Positions 52,871-63,407 are shown, numbered from the stretch's first letter. The stretch is 64,000 bases of DNA from Agrostemma githago (GCA_958450325.1 OY288244.1:38129424-38193423), one strand, 5' to 3'. The notes: generated from the sequence alone by a model not told the origin. Numbers and translations are program-made.

Positions 52871-54022
52871 TACCTGATGTACCACATGTCATCGGGGTTC
52901 CTAGGGTGAGACTCGAAGAGAAATCGTTCGAATATTAATGTACGCGCATTAGTTTAATGATTCATGCATAACCCAAATTTTGCCCGGGCCGGTTACTTGT
53001 GACCGACGTCCCACTATACCACGGTGCACTTCTACATGGGTGCGCTAAAGACATCGATGGTGGAACTCGTCTCGGTTTCGCGGCATGTCCTAAGACCAAC
53101 TCGGTTTAGGGAGTCCGTCCTTCACACGAGAAAGCCATCGTTGTTGGTATAGACCCTATTTTGACCGACCGAGACTTAGTGTAAAGCATACATAAGCGTC
53201 GTTATAATGCTTGCTTGACTACGTGCTACTTGGTTTCCGTGTCATTTTTCAAAAAAAACGTCATTTCAAAAAATGCATCTTTCCAAAAATACCAAATTTT
53301 GAAAAACCCGAAATACCGTCCGTTTTGGGACCCGTCTTTTCAAAATATCCAATTTTCAAAAAACTCGGAATGCCGCCGAAATTTAGGATCAACGATTTGA
53401 CTCAAAATATCCTTTTCTCTAGTCGGCATGCCGTCTGTTTTAACTCTCGAATTTCCGAAACCACCCTGATTTTCTGAATTCTTCAAAATTCTAATCTCGG
53501 TTTTCGAAACTCTTTTTCAATTCTCGGAAATTCACCCATCTTATATTCAAATTTTAAACATCCAACCTCCTTAGTGAACCTTCCTTATTATAGGACCTAC
53601 CGTCTAGCCGTGTGTCGGGTCTTTGCATAGTTTGTCGAAGGTCTATAGTGTCGAAATTCTGCTGATCCTATATCACGAGTTTCCCCCCTTTCCCGAGTCC
53701 GCCTTATCTGTCAAGGCACGACCAACCCGCGTAGGGCATACCCCTACAAAGGAAAGTTCGTCCATACACTCGAGTCAAAAGTCTGGGGAAAAGTCTCACG
53801 TGGACCTTCCTTCGAACGGGATTAGGCCCACAAAGCCAAAATCCTAAGGAAGTTATACCACCCATTGAGTCATCCGTCTAGATGTCTTTCCCGAGTCTCT
53901 AGTCTTCTTTCCTAGTGTCGCTCGGGATGTACTTCTTTTTTATGATTCCAAGATCTGGGTTTGGTTACTGATTACACGGTGTTCTTACAGACAGGCCACC
54001 GGCAACCAGACACGCCCGCAAG
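52871..54022 (+). other. Leader of T2
   Basis: Non-coding 1.15 kb between primer site and gag. It has repeated CAAAAATACC/AAAATATCC-like pieces (53280-53420). TTCTTACAG (53983-53991) just upstream of the gag ATG could be a splice acceptor for a leader intron; no donor could be assigned. Confidence 0.5.
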
Positions 54023-55669
54023 ATGGCTACTTTGAACAGTCTGCAAACCTCTTTGGACGCCATGGTCGCAAAGCAAACCGACATCGAAGCCCAACTGACT
54101 GAAATGAGGGCTGGCCAAGTGGCCATCGTTGCTCGCCTAGCTACAGTGGAGCAAAGGACTCCTAATGTCGAGACCACTGGGCCTCTAGCTGAAATGGTCA
54201 GTGCAGTGCGCCGACTAGAAGAACAAGTCCATTTGACTGGGAGTAATAATATCCACCGGGAGAATAGCCGAGAGTACTCCACGGTGAGTGACAAACTGCC
54301 CGCAAACCTGAACCTTACAGGCTTGCCCATGTTTGAGGGAACCGAAGACCCGTTACTACATGTACGGGCCTTCAAGGAATTCATGGCCATCAAAGGAGTG
54401 GATTCATCGATGTTCAAGAACCTCTTTGCTGCATCTCTCGAGAAACATCCACGGGCCTGGTACTACAGGCTAGACCCGAAGAAGTTCCCTACCTGGAATG
54501 ATGTGGCCACCGAGTTCGCTCGGAATTATGCTGACAACACCGAGATCCAAACCACAATGCGATCTCTGGAGGTTATGGCCCAAGAGCCGAAAGAAGGTTT
54601 TACTAAATACCTTCAACGCTGGAGGGCCGAGAGCGTGAAACTGGTTGACAAGCCCAATGAGAAGACCTTGGTGGAGGCTTTCGTCAAGAACCTCCTCCCT
54701 TCCTACCGGGTTCACCTCCGATATGCTGTCATACCCAATTTTACCACCCTTACTGAAATGGGTATGAGGATCGAAGACGATCTGAGACTGGAAGGCCTCA
54801 CTAAGGCCGCTAGCAAAGGGTACCAAGGGGCCTCTTCCTCTACCACTAAGCCCCAGGCTGCAACTCGCAGCATTTTTGACGCGGTTAATCTACTAGATGC
54901 CCCGTCCAAGAAAAACACCCCACCTCGGGTTTTCACTGATATAGGTACCACCTATACCTATGCCTTACAAAGGCTGTCCTCCAAAGGCCTAATCCAACCG
55001 ATAGGCCCAACTCCTGAAGTTCCGGTCGAGCGACGCTCCAAGAACTACAATGCTCAGGCCTATTGCCAATACCACCGGGGCAATGGGCATGATACCGAAA
55101 AGTGTTGGAAGCTGAAACACTTGATTCAAGACTTGATCGAGAGCGGTAAAATCCCGCTACCAGGAGATAAGCCAAGCAACAAGGAGAACCCTTTCAGCTC
55201 CCATGCCATCTTTGCCGGGGAGGTGATCGATTGCTCTCACCTGATCTCCCCATTTATCCCGCAGGTGAACGGGATCTGGTTTGATGACGAGGATGATGTC
55301 TACCTCGCTAAGGGGGAAACCGTTCCCATCACCCCTGAACAGATTCGAGAGGCCAAAACTCGAGTCTTAGCCAGCAACAACCTTGGTCGTCCCTACTTAG
55401 CCACAAGCACTAGGGACACCCCTATCCCGGCAACCATCACCGATCCACTCGGGATGGAAGTCGCCCCTGAAGAGCCAACCGCTGAAACGGCTATTATGAA
55501 GCAACTGAAGAGAACCCGAGTTGACCTCACTATATGGCAACTCTTAGTCAGCTCACAAGAACATCGAGAAGCACTTACAAAGGCTCTCGATCAAGTCAAG
55601 ATCGACTCTTTGGCTACCCCTGCTGAAATGGTAGCCACGGTCCTACCCCTGCTGAAGGAGGCCCAATGA
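54023..55669 (+). CDS. gag: Gag of T2
   Basis: 548 codons. Residues 1-75 are a predicted coiled coil (MATLNSLQTSLDAMVAKQTD...). The capsid-like retrotransposon Gag region follows (GLPMFEGTEDPLLHVRAFKE, AWYYRLDPKKFPTWNDV, YLQRWRAESVKL). Near residue 346 is a zinc-knuckle variant CQYHRGNGHDTEKC, CX2HX4HX4C, with His replacing the second Cys of the usual CCHC; T1 has the same form. The start is the first ATG after the probable splice acceptor. The stop TGA (55667-55669) overlaps the ATG of the protease frame. Gag builds the particle. Confidence 0.9.
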   Translation: MATLNSLQTSLDAMVAKQTDIEAQLTEMRAGQVAIVARLATVEQRTPNVETTGPLAEMVSAVRRLEEQVHLTGSNNIHRENSREYSTVSDKLPANLNLTGLPMFEGTEDPLLHVRAFKEFMAIKGVDSSMFKNLFAASLEKHPRAWYYRLDPKKFPTWNDVATEFARNYADNTEIQTTMRSLEVMAQEPKEGFTKYLQRWRAESVKLVDKPNEKTLVEAFVKNLLPSYRVHLRYAVIPNFTTLTEMGMRIEDDLRLEGLTKAASKGYQGASSSTTKPQAATRSIFDAVNLLDAPSKKNTPPRVFTDIGTTYTYALQRLSSKGLIQPIGPTPEVPVERRSKNYNAQAYCQYHRGNGHDTEKCWKLKHLIQDLIESGKIPLPGDKPSNKENPFSSHAIFAGEVIDCSHLISPFIPQVNGIWFDDEDDVYLAKGETVPITPEQIREAKTRVLASNNLGRPYLATSTRDTPIPATITDPLGMEVAPEEPTAETAIMKQLKRTRVDLTIWQLLVSSQEHREALTKALDQVKIDSLATPAEMVATVLPLLKEAQ

Positions 55670-56379
55670 TCACTTCTTCTGAGGCCGACTTGCCACCGTT
55701 CGGGGCCTCCCACAACCTGGCCCTCTACATCACGGTGATTTGCCGAGGAAAATACCTCCCGATGACCCTAGTCGATGACGGGTCAGCTGTGAACGTCCTT
55801 CCCTTAAGGACCGCCAAAGCCCTCGGAATCACCGAGGCAGACTATATCCCGACTGCTCAGACCATCCAAGCTTTTGATGGGAGCCCGAAGTCGGTAGCTG
55901 GGGCCATAAAACTGACCATCATAACGGGCCCGATAGAAAAGGAGCTTGAATTCCAGGTGATTGATGTCACCTCATCATTCAACTTGCTCCTAGGAAGGCC
56001 GTGGATCCACGCGGTGAAAGCTGTGTCCTCCACCCTCCACCGAAATATCAAGATGCCTCTACTTGACAATGTTGTCACTTTGGAGGCAACCCCAATGACC
56101 GTGGCTAGCTGTAATGCCACGGGCCGCACGGACCTCTGGGGGTTCGACTTTGTGGGGATGATCGAGGAAGAGTACCTTTTTAGACCTTACTTCACCACAA
56201 GCATTGACACAATGCTCCAAAACCTAGGGTACCTTCCGGGGGCTACCTCTCGACATGACCTTCCAGCTGGGAAGATCATCGAGGTCCTTAAGGACGAAGA
56301 CTCTCACTTCGGCCTTGGCTACGCCATCACCCCGGACAACTTGTCCGAGCAGGAATCGAAAAAGCCTGCAACATCATGA
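55666..56379 (+). CDS. pro: Aspartic protease of T2
   Basis: 237 codons in its own frame, starting at the ATG within ATGA (55666-55669). The retropepsin-type active site is LVDDGSAVNVLPL (residues 36-48), and the second motif LLLGRPWIH is near residue 108. It would process Gag and Pol. The stop TGA (56377-56379) again overlaps the next ATG. Expression may be by stop-start reinitiation or by frameshifting; no slippery heptamer is obvious at the four-base overlap. Plant Tat elements more often carry gag-pro-pol as one or two frames, so a free-standing protease frame is unusual. Confidence 0.88.
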   Translation: MITSSEADLPPFGASHNLALYITVICRGKYLPMTLVDDGSAVNVLPLRTAKALGITEADYIPTAQTIQAFDGSPKSVAGAIKLTIITGPIEKELEFQVIDVTSSFNLLLGRPWIHAVKAVSSTLHRNIKMPLLDNVVTLEATPMTVASCNATGRTDLWGFDFVGMIEEEYLFRPYFTTSIDTMLQNLGYLPGATSRHDLPAGKIIEVLKDEDSHFGLGYAITPDNLSEQESKKPATS

Positions 56380-59300
56380 AGGGTATCTACTTGAGCCCTT
56401 ACAGCCCACGGTTGTCTGACTACTTTGTCACACCCGTATTCGGGGCTGTCCAGGTTGGGCTATACCAACCCAATGCTACGCACCTCGGGACCCACTTGGC
56501 CCGGGATTGCAACTACATCCCGGATGATGTGTTCGCCCTCATCCAGTCTGATGAAGCCAATGACGCTGAGCCCGCGCTGGGGCTGCTCTTCGGAGAAGAC
56601 ACCATAGCCCCGACCCCAAAAGAAGACCTGGTCAACCTGATTCTCCGCAGCAACAGGTTTGACCCGACCAAGCTGATCTCGGATGTTGGTTCCGAGAGGG
56701 GAAAAAGGGCCTGGAGGAAGACTGTCAAGTGGACTGACAGTCAGGGGAAGATCTACAAGCTGGTCACCAGAGAGGGAGACATGCCTGAGTCTGAGTCCGA
56801 GTCTGAGTCGGAGTCAGAGTCAGAGTCTGAGGTCGAGTCTAGGGAAGTCGATGCTAGAGTCACTCCTGTAACCCCTCTCCCTTCTATCATTCCTGCTGCT
56901 GGCACTTCGGGGTCTGTCCCGAGTGCCTTACCAATTCCGCCACTGACCAATGATCAGATGGCTGCTCTCTTTGAGCTGTTTTCCAAATTTTCAATCAATA
57001 ATAACAACCGTTCTGCTTACGACTTGTCTCTTTTAAATTCTGCTTTCAAAAATGTTTTATGCTATGACATTGAGAAATCCGACGAACAGGTACCCTTACC
57101 TCCACATCTGATCGAGCAACTGGAGCAAAGGGAATCCCGGAATCCGGTAATCGAAGAAACCGAGTCCATAAACGTGGGAACAACCTTAGAGCCTCAGATA
57201 CTTAAGATAGGGTTATCCTTAGATCCCGAGGAGAAACAACAATTCATAAACCTCCTCCAAGAATTCAAAGATGTCTTCGCATGGTCCTACAAGGACATGC
57301 CGGGGATAGACCGGGAAATAGCTGAGCACCACATACCTATCAAAGACGGGTGCAAACCGGTCAAGCAGAAGCTTCGTCGAATGAGCCCCGAATGGTCTCT
57401 CAAGGTGAAAGAAGAAGTCGATAAACAGTTCAAAGCCGGCTTCATACAAGTGTCCGAGTATCCGGACTGGGTGGCAAACATCGTGCCGGTTCCTAAAAAG
57501 GACGGTAAGGTGCGGGTATGCGTAGATTTTCGGGATCTTAACAAAGCAAGCCCGAAGGATGATTTTCCGTTACCACACATCGATATACTGGTGGATAACA
57601 CGGCCGATCATGCCCTTCTATCATTCATGGACGGGTATGCCGGATATAATCAAATCAAGATGGCGGAAGAAGATATGAGTAAGACTACCTTCACTACACC
57701 TTGGGGGACTTACTGCTATACCGTCATGCCATTCGGTCTTATTAATGCCGGGGCCACATACCAAAGGACCGCTACCACTTTATTACACGATATGATGCAT
57801 AAAGAGGTAGAAGTTTATGTGGACGACATGATCGTCAAATCCAAAGAACGGGACGGTCACATCACCGCCCTAAGAAAATTCTTCACCCGATTGCGCAAAT
57901 ACAACATGAGGCTAAATCCTCAAAAGTGCAGTTTCGGGGTAACGTCAGGCAAATTACTGGGTCATATCGTTAGCCAACGAGGTATCGAGGTCGACCCAGC
58001 TAAAATCAAAGCCATTACCGAGATGCAAGCTCCTAAAACCGAAAAAGAAATAAGGGAATTTCTCGGGAAAGTCCAGTACATTAGTCGATTCATTTCCAAA
58101 CTAACCATGGTATGTGAACCAATTTTCAAGAAACTGAAAATAGAGGAACGAATATTGTGGGACGACAAGTGCCAAGCTGCTTTCGACAAAATCAAGGAAA
58201 TTCTGTCTGCTCCACCAGTCTTAATGCCGCCTCAGCCCGGTTTGCCTTTGTCGTTATACCTAACAACGACCGAGACAGCCATGGGGGCTATGGTGGCCCA
58301 GACGGTTAACTCCGAAGAAAGAGCCATCTATTACATCAGCAAGAAGTTTTTAGAGTATGAGTGCAAATATACCATGCTCGAAAAGACGTGTTTGGCTTTA
58401 GTATGGGCTACCAAGAAGCTCCGGCACTATATGCTCAGCTACGAGGTCCATGTTCTATCAAAGATGGATCCGATCAAATACCTCTTCGAAAAACCCATCC
58501 TCAATGGCCGAATTTCTAGATGGACTCTAATGTTGGCAGAGTTCGACCTAAAATTTGTGCCATTAAAGGCCATTAAGGGGCGGGTGGTAGCTGAATTCCT
58601 CGGTGACAGCCCGGTAATCGAAGAAGGACACACCGACACCTGGTCCTTCCCAGACGAAGATATTTTCCATACCGATACCGAAACGTGGGATTTATACTTC
58701 GATGAAGCGTCTAATTTTCGAGGGTTTGGAGTCGGGATCCTCCTAATCTCACCAAGAGGGGAGCATACTCCCGTCTCCATCAAACTGGACTTCGATGTTA
58801 CCAATAATGCAGCAGAATATGAAGCATGCATTTACGGGCTCCAAGCCGCCGCCAATCTGGGGATCACAAATCTCCGGGTACATGGTGACTCATCCTTGGT
58901 CATTAACCAAGCCCTGCAAAAATGGAAAACTCGGAATGCTAATCTCGTGGCCTACCAGGCACGAGTAAGGGATCTCGAGAAACAGTTCCAGAAGGTAGAA
59001 TACATATACCTACCGCGGGAAGAGAATCAGTTTGCGGATGCACTTTCGAAATTGGCATCTCTATTAAATATTCCCGACCACGTGACCAGTATGCCAATTT
59101 GCGTCGAAAGACGGTCCGAGCCGGCATATATTCACGATATTGAAGACATTGAGATAACTGATCCCGAACCATGGTACCAGGCTGTGTTAAAGTACCTGAC
59201 AAACGGAGAGTATCCTCCCGGGACGGAAGGTCGAGCCAAGAAAGCCTTACGAAGGCTAGCCACTCAGTTCATCCGTACTGATGACGGACAACTGTACAAA

Positions 59301-60422
59301 AAGACGGCACAAGGGGCCCTTCTCCTTTGTGTTGACAAGTATAAGGCTGAGAAGGTTATGGCCGAAGTACATGATGGTGAAAACGGCCCACATATGAACG
59401 CCCACATGCTGGTCCGAAAAATCATGAGGCTCGGTTATTACTGGAATACTATGGAGGCCGACTGCCAGTTATATGTCAAACATTGTCATAACTGTCAAAT
59501 CTTCGGCAATGTGCAACATATGCCGTCATCTTTGCTCTATACCATGACGTCACCCTGGCCGTTCTCAACATGGGGTATCGACATAATCGGGAAAATAAAT
59601 CCCTCTAGTACTGGTGGTCACTGCTTTATTTTAGTAGCTATCGACTACTTCACCAAGTGGGTCGAAGCTGAATCATATCGCATTCTCAATGCTAAACATG
59701 TCGCCAAATTTATCCAAAACAAGATAATATGTCGGTATGGAATCCCGCATGAATTTATCAGTGATCACGGGACTCATTTTCAAGCTGAGACCGCAGCCTT
59801 GCTGACTAAATATAAAATTCAAAGGCACACGTCCTCGCCTTACCGTCCCCAAACAAATGGAGCAGTGGAGGCAGCCAATAAAACAATTGTCACCATACTC
59901 AAAAAGATGGCTGATAATTACCGGGATTGGCCCCACAAAATACCTTTTGCCCTATGGGGGTACCGGACGTCAATTCGCACCGCAACCGGGGCAACACCGT
60001 ATTACCTAACCTATGGGATGGAAGCAGTCCAGCCCGTCGAGTTGGAAGTACCGTCCCTTAGAATTCTGCTAGAAAGCCAAGTACCCGAGGCTGACTGGGT
60101 TCGAGCACGGTATGACTCGTTGGTTCTACTAGACGAACGACGATCCCGCGCTCTCAACAATATCCAAATCTACCAGAAAAGGATCCAACGGGCCTTCAAC
60201 AAGAGGGTAAGGCCCAGAAACATTAAAGAAGGGGATCTAGTCCTTAAGTCTATTCGAGCTTTACTACCGGTTGACCCAAGGGGAAAATTCAAACCCAACT
60301 GGGCTGGGCCATATCTGGTAAAGAAAATACTATCAGGGGGAGCAGTGATGCTGACGGACCTGGACGGGAATGAGTTCGTCAACCCGACCAACCTGGACCA
60401 GTTGAAGCGTTACTACCCTTAG
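56376..60422 (+). CDS. pol: RT-RNase H-second RNase H-integrase of T2
   Basis: 1,348 codons, intact. N-terminal region with a Ser-Glu repeat (about residues 137-152, from a GAGTCT-like microsatellite). RT with FRDLNKASPKDDFPLP, MPFGL and YVDD near 482. The first RNase H (about 620-760) reads LYLTTTETAMGAM where active enzymes have Asp, so it is probably a dead connection domain. A second, archaeal-type RNase H (about 770-890) has LYFDEAS, NAAEYEA, VHGDSS and FADALS, a complete acidic set. Integrase: HDGENGPHMNAH...CHNC zinc region (about 998-1038), Asp in WGIDIIG, Asp in ISDHGTHF, Glu in NGAVEAAN 35 residues on, and a basic C-terminus ending LDQLKRYYP. It would copy and integrate the element. 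Confidence 0.93.
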   Translation: MKGIYLSPYSPRLSDYFVTPVFGAVQVGLYQPNATHLGTHLARDCNYIPDDVFALIQSDEANDAEPALGLLFGEDTIAPTPKEDLVNLILRSNRFDPTKLISDVGSERGKRAWRKTVKWTDSQGKIYKLVTREGDMPESESESESESESESEVESREVDARVTPVTPLPSIIPAAGTSGSVPSALPIPPLTNDQMAALFELFSKFSINNNNRSAYDLSLLNSAFKNVLCYDIEKSDEQVPLPPHLIEQLEQRESRNPVIEETESINVGTTLEPQILKIGLSLDPEEKQQFINLLQEFKDVFAWSYKDMPGIDREIAEHHIPIKDGCKPVKQKLRRMSPEWSLKVKEEVDKQFKAGFIQVSEYPDWVANIVPVPKKDGKVRVCVDFRDLNKASPKDDFPLPHIDILVDNTADHALLSFMDGYAGYNQIKMAEEDMSKTTFTTPWGTYCYTVMPFGLINAGATYQRTATTLLHDMMHKEVEVYVDDMIVKSKERDGHITALRKFFTRLRKYNMRLNPQKCSFGVTSGKLLGHIVSQRGIEVDPAKIKAITEMQAPKTEKEIREFLGKVQYISRFISKLTMVCEPIFKKLKIEERILWDDKCQAAFDKIKEILSAPPVLMPPQPGLPLSLYLTTTETAMGAMVAQTVNSEERAIYYISKKFLEYECKYTMLEKTCLALVWATKKLRHYMLSYEVHVLSKMDPIKYLFEKPILNGRISRWTLMLAEFDLKFVPLKAIKGRVVAEFLGDSPVIEEGHTDTWSFPDEDIFHTDTETWDLYFDEASNFRGFGVGILLISPRGEHTPVSIKLDFDVTNNAAEYEACIYGLQAAANLGITNLRVHGDSSLVINQALQKWKTRNANLVAYQARVRDLEKQFQKVEYIYLPREENQFADALSKLASLLNIPDHVTSMPICVERRSEPAYIHDIEDIEITDPEPWYQAVLKYLTNGEYPPGTEGRAKKALRRLATQFIRTDDGQLYKKTAQGALLLCVDKYKAEKVMAEVHDGENGPHMNAHMLVRKIMRLGYYWNTMEADCQLYVKHCHNCQIFGNVQHMPSSLLYTMTSPWPFSTWGIDIIGKINPSSTGGHCFILVAIDYFTKWVEAESYRILNAKHVAKFIQNKIICRYGIPHEFISDHGTHFQAETAALLTKYKIQRHTSSPYRPQTNGAVEAANKTIVTILKKMADNYRDWPHKIPFALWGYRTSIRTATGATPYYLTYGMEAVQPVELEVPSLRILLESQVPEADWVRARYDSLVLLDERRSRALNNIQIYQKRIQRAFNKRVRPRNIKEGDLVLKSIRALLPVDPRGKFKPNWAGPYLVKKILSGGAVMLTDLDGNEFVNPTNLDQLKRYYP
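56782..56842 (+). repeat. Hexanucleotide repeat encoding (Ser-Glu)n
   Basis: Imperfect GAGTCT/GAGTCC/GAGTCG units inside pol keep the frame and encode alternating Ser and Glu upstream of RT. Probably a length-variable acidic linker. Confidence 0.85.
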
Positions 60423-60809
60423 CCATTTCTCAATGTCATTAGCAAAATTTACCAAATTTTTTTACAAAAAGCAAGTCAATGAGCTAGAATTATTTATTCT
60501 ACTGTCACAAAACATCTTGAACCAATAGTCTTGGTGTAATTCGAGATTGCAAATTTTACTAAGCTTGAACTGCGTTTGGTTTGATTCTGCTAATTGCGGA
60601 TACGTAGGCAGCCCCTCAAAAGGGCACAACCAATGCAATCGAGAAAAGACAGGAACGGTTTAATAATAAACTTTCTTTATTAATTCAAAAAAAAAACCCG
60701 ATAAACTCGGGAGATTACAAAATGCAGGAATTCAAAAAATTCAAAAAAAAAACAACAACCAAAAATAGTAATAATACTTAAATAGTAATAAAGCTGAAGG
60801 ACTCAGCAT
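60423..60809 (+). other. T2 3'-UTR between pol and antisense ORF
   Basis: No gene. Contains the conserved motif at 60581-60618, AT-rich runs, and a short hairpin (ACCCGATAAACTCGGG, 60697-60712). Confidence 0.6.
60581..60618 (+). promoter_or_regulatory. Conserved Tat 3'-UTR motif (T2 copy)
   Basis: TTGATTCTGC...GCGGATACGTAGGCAGCCCCT, about 160 bases after the pol stop. The counterpart in T1 lies at 15519-15556 on the minus strand. Confidence 0.55.
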
Positions 60810-62444
60810 TCAGGGCATCTTGCCCTTGTCCTTGGCCTCCTTAGCCGTCCACTGGCGACGACGCGGAGGGGAGCGTTCCCGAATCACCACGGGAACCTCT
60901 CTGGCTCGGGCTCGCCCGTTTGAGCCCGATTCCTCCATCACCTCGATAGGCCCAAGTCGGGCCCTCACGGCCGCAGGAAGCCGGTCACGCGGACCCAGTC
61001 GGTCCCGGGCCGCCAGCCTAGGCCCAAGGCGTCTCTCCAAATCAGTCTGTGGGCTCGGCCGCCCCCGTTTGCTGCTAGAACCGACCTCCTTAGATCGAGT
61101 CTTAGTTTGTGACTTAAGACCCGATTCTTCCCGAGCTGCAGCTTCAGGAATATCTCCCCCAACGAAGAGATCCCTGTTATCTTTCGCCGTCTCACGGCGA
61201 ACCAGTTCAAAGGCCTCATCAAGCTTTAAGGCCCTGCGAGCTTCCTCGGACTCTTCAGAAGTCCATTTCTGGTAAGCCCTTGAAACCCAAGCGGATTGGC
61301 AAGGGCTGGGTATAGTCCATGTGGGACGGGTGAACCATCTTTGCAACCAGGTGTCGCACATAGCGTCCGTCAGTTGGAGCGAGACGCTGATGATGGCTTC
61401 AGTCTCAGGAATGCGCTGAGACGAACCGAACTGCCTCAGGATGCGGTCCGGGTAAATGTGAACTGTCCAGTCAAGGGACAGAATCACCAAATAGCGAGCT
61501 TGGTCTCTCTTGGCCAGCCCCGTCAGCCTAGAAAGAAACCACCAAGCGACAGTTCACCTTATAAAGGGACCCCCGTGGAACACCAGCTCCTCATCCCAGT
61601 AAGCTCGGTTTATTAGATGACTCGAGCTTATCCGCCGCCTGCGAGAGCTAAGCTGACTGCTCCGATAGTTGGGAATACTCGGAGGGGGCTCTATGATTGA
61701 TAGCCGCTCCGACAGCCATATCTGAAAAGAGAACGCGAATTTGTAAGAGTTCGCCAGATAACCTACAAGGATCCCGCGAAGCGCAAAAAAAAAAAAAAAA
61801 CGCGCGAGATGTATACCTGCAGGATACGGGTACTCCCCGTCAGTGGTCGGGTCGGGTCGAGTCGCCTAGCATCTAGACCCATGATAATCTCCCCAGTGGC
61901 TAGCCAGGCAGGGCTATGACCAGTTTCCATCTGGTCAACCTAATTTGACCCCTGCATGAGTCAAGATCCATCAGCCCTTCAAAAACGTAACAGTGCAGCA
62001 TGCAAAAAGCGAACGCCCTACGCTGTGAGTAGGGGTGGCCCTCACATCCCGGCTGTTCATGAACTTGTCGGCAAGGTCGAATAGGGAAACGGTATCTCCC
62101 TGCACCATCCGATCTGTCTCGGCATGAGACAGACCCAAGAATTCCCTTAGCCTCCTCCTCGGGTCCGGGTAGAACGAGGGAATGGCAGGCTGAACAGCTA
62201 GGCCCCAATCTCCTATGGCTGCGACTTCCTCGGGAAGAGGGCATATCTCTCCTCGTGGGAACGCGAAGACGTGATGGGTAGTATCCCAAAACGACAGACA
62301 GGCGTCCAAGAAGTATGGGTCAACTATCAGTCGTTGGAAGGGAAACAGACTGACAATCCCCATCTGGGTCAGCCGAATCTTTTCCTCGTCCCGAAAGTAT
62401 TGGGACCAGGCAAGAAGCATGGCAGTCAAGTGGTCGATACCCAT
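60810..62444 (-). pseudogene. Antisense extra ORF of T2 (plant mobile domain/DUF7745-like), with intron
   Basis: Probable start MGIDHLTAMLLAWSQYF (ATG 62444; another in-frame ATG at 62519). Exon 1 contains FWDTTHHVFAFPRGEICPLPEE and a hydrophobic C-terminal stretch, and ends ...GSTRILQ at 61817. Intron 61816-61722 (95 bp; CTGCAG/GTATAC donor, TTTTCAG acceptor). Exon 2 starts IWLSERLSIIEPPPSEY, and the last open part (61490-60810, 226 codons) has LSLDWTVHIYPDRILRQ and a basic, Arg-rich C-terminus. Exon 1 changes frame near 61971, and stops lie near 61560-61700, so it is broken. It aligns with the T1 antisense ORF in both exons and at the intron position. Convergent with pol; function unknown. 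Confidence 0.7.
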
Positions 62445-63060
62445 GACAGAAGTTTCTAACTTTCTTGAAAGTCTAAAAGATTTTGAGAAGTTTAAGAGAG
62501 AATTTGAGTTAGGATGCAAAAAGCTGAAGCAGGGAGACCTATATTTATAATAGGAAACCTCGCCAGTAACCCTAACTGCAGTGCCTCCTCAGCTAATCTG
62601 GGCCCCATGCGCGCGCAGGCCTGAATTCAAACCAGAAACCCAGAATAGGAATCAAGTTGTCCCGGGCTTTCCTAAAAATTTTTAAAATTTTCTGTGTCAA
62701 AAATTATGATAATCTTCTTTTTTCGGGGCATTTTTCCTCCCCAGCGCGAGACAGTGTTTTGCCTATGTGTTACATACAAATTGTTATGTGTCAGCATACA
62801 GGTACACTCCAGACTTCAGAAGCAAGTCTCCACAGGAACACCTACATCCCCAAAGGCAATTCCGACTCCCCACGGAGCTACCATCATCAGGACAGGTATG
62901 ATCCTCTGCTTACGGCTGGCGAGCCCTTCACGCAAGTCTACTGGACTATAAACGACCCGACCGGAAGGCTGCCAGGTCGTAATCGGTGTCGGGATAAGCG
63001 ACCGGCAACGTTGGGTGAAGCACTCTTGTATATTCGGATTTCCTTATCCCGTCATCATTC
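62445..63060. other. T2 3' region upstream of the antisense ORF
   Basis: Contains TATTTATAATAGG (62541-62553), a plausible TATA element on the minus strand for the antisense ORF. Otherwise no feature is recognised; the right end of T2 cannot be fixed. Confidence 0.4.
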
Positions 63061-63407
63061 ACGCTCGACACGAATCCGCAAGTATTTTAATGTCTTATAT
63101 TAGTAGTACTATTGACAATATGAATAAATAAATAAAAGATGATGACGACGAGGACAGACGGGACGAGGGAGAGAAAGAGAGAAGAAGTCGGGATTATTTC
63201 ACCCTCAACCTACATGTTTCTTTTTCTCGGACGGGACTCGTTAGTTGTGGCTTGCACGGGAGTATCGAGATGTAGGCGGAGTTATGGCAGTTTAGGGTTC
63301 GATTCCTAGATGCTAGGGCTTAACTTTGAATAAGATAGGAAGATTAGGGTTTTTGTGTGGATTAGGGTTGTCAAAAATTGGTGGGTAAAAGGGTTGCAAA
63401 GGGGAGG

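Larger units (their letters stand above)
50263..63060 (+). mobile_element. Element T2: Tat-lineage Ty3/gypsy element with intact gag, protease and pol
   Basis: Plus strand: 2,587-bp 5' LTR, Arg-tRNA-type primer site, leader, three frames in series (gag, protease, pol) joined by ATGA overlaps, a conserved 3'-UTR motif, and an antisense extra ORF. No plus-strand 3' LTR is seen before the T3 LTR begins, so the right end is uncertain and set approximately. The possible left target duplication is GTTGC (50258-50262). Dual RNase H and the antisense ORF place it in the Tat lineage (Retand/Ogre-like). Confidence 0.85.

Noticed and set aside
50838..53477. Several 60-110-codon frames in the T2 LTR and leader.
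   Set aside because: Low-complexity or repeat-derived, no conserved motifs, and not shared with the T3 LTR.
54023..60422. Endogenous pararetrovirus (caulimovirid) origin for T2.
   Set aside because: Integrase, LTRs and a second RNase H are present and no movement protein is seen, so it is a Tat LTR retrotransposon.
60810..61275. Plus-strand frame opposite the C-terminal part of the T2 antisense ORF.
   Set aside because: The homologue in T1 supports the minus-strand reading; the plus frame is a shadow in GC-rich sequence.
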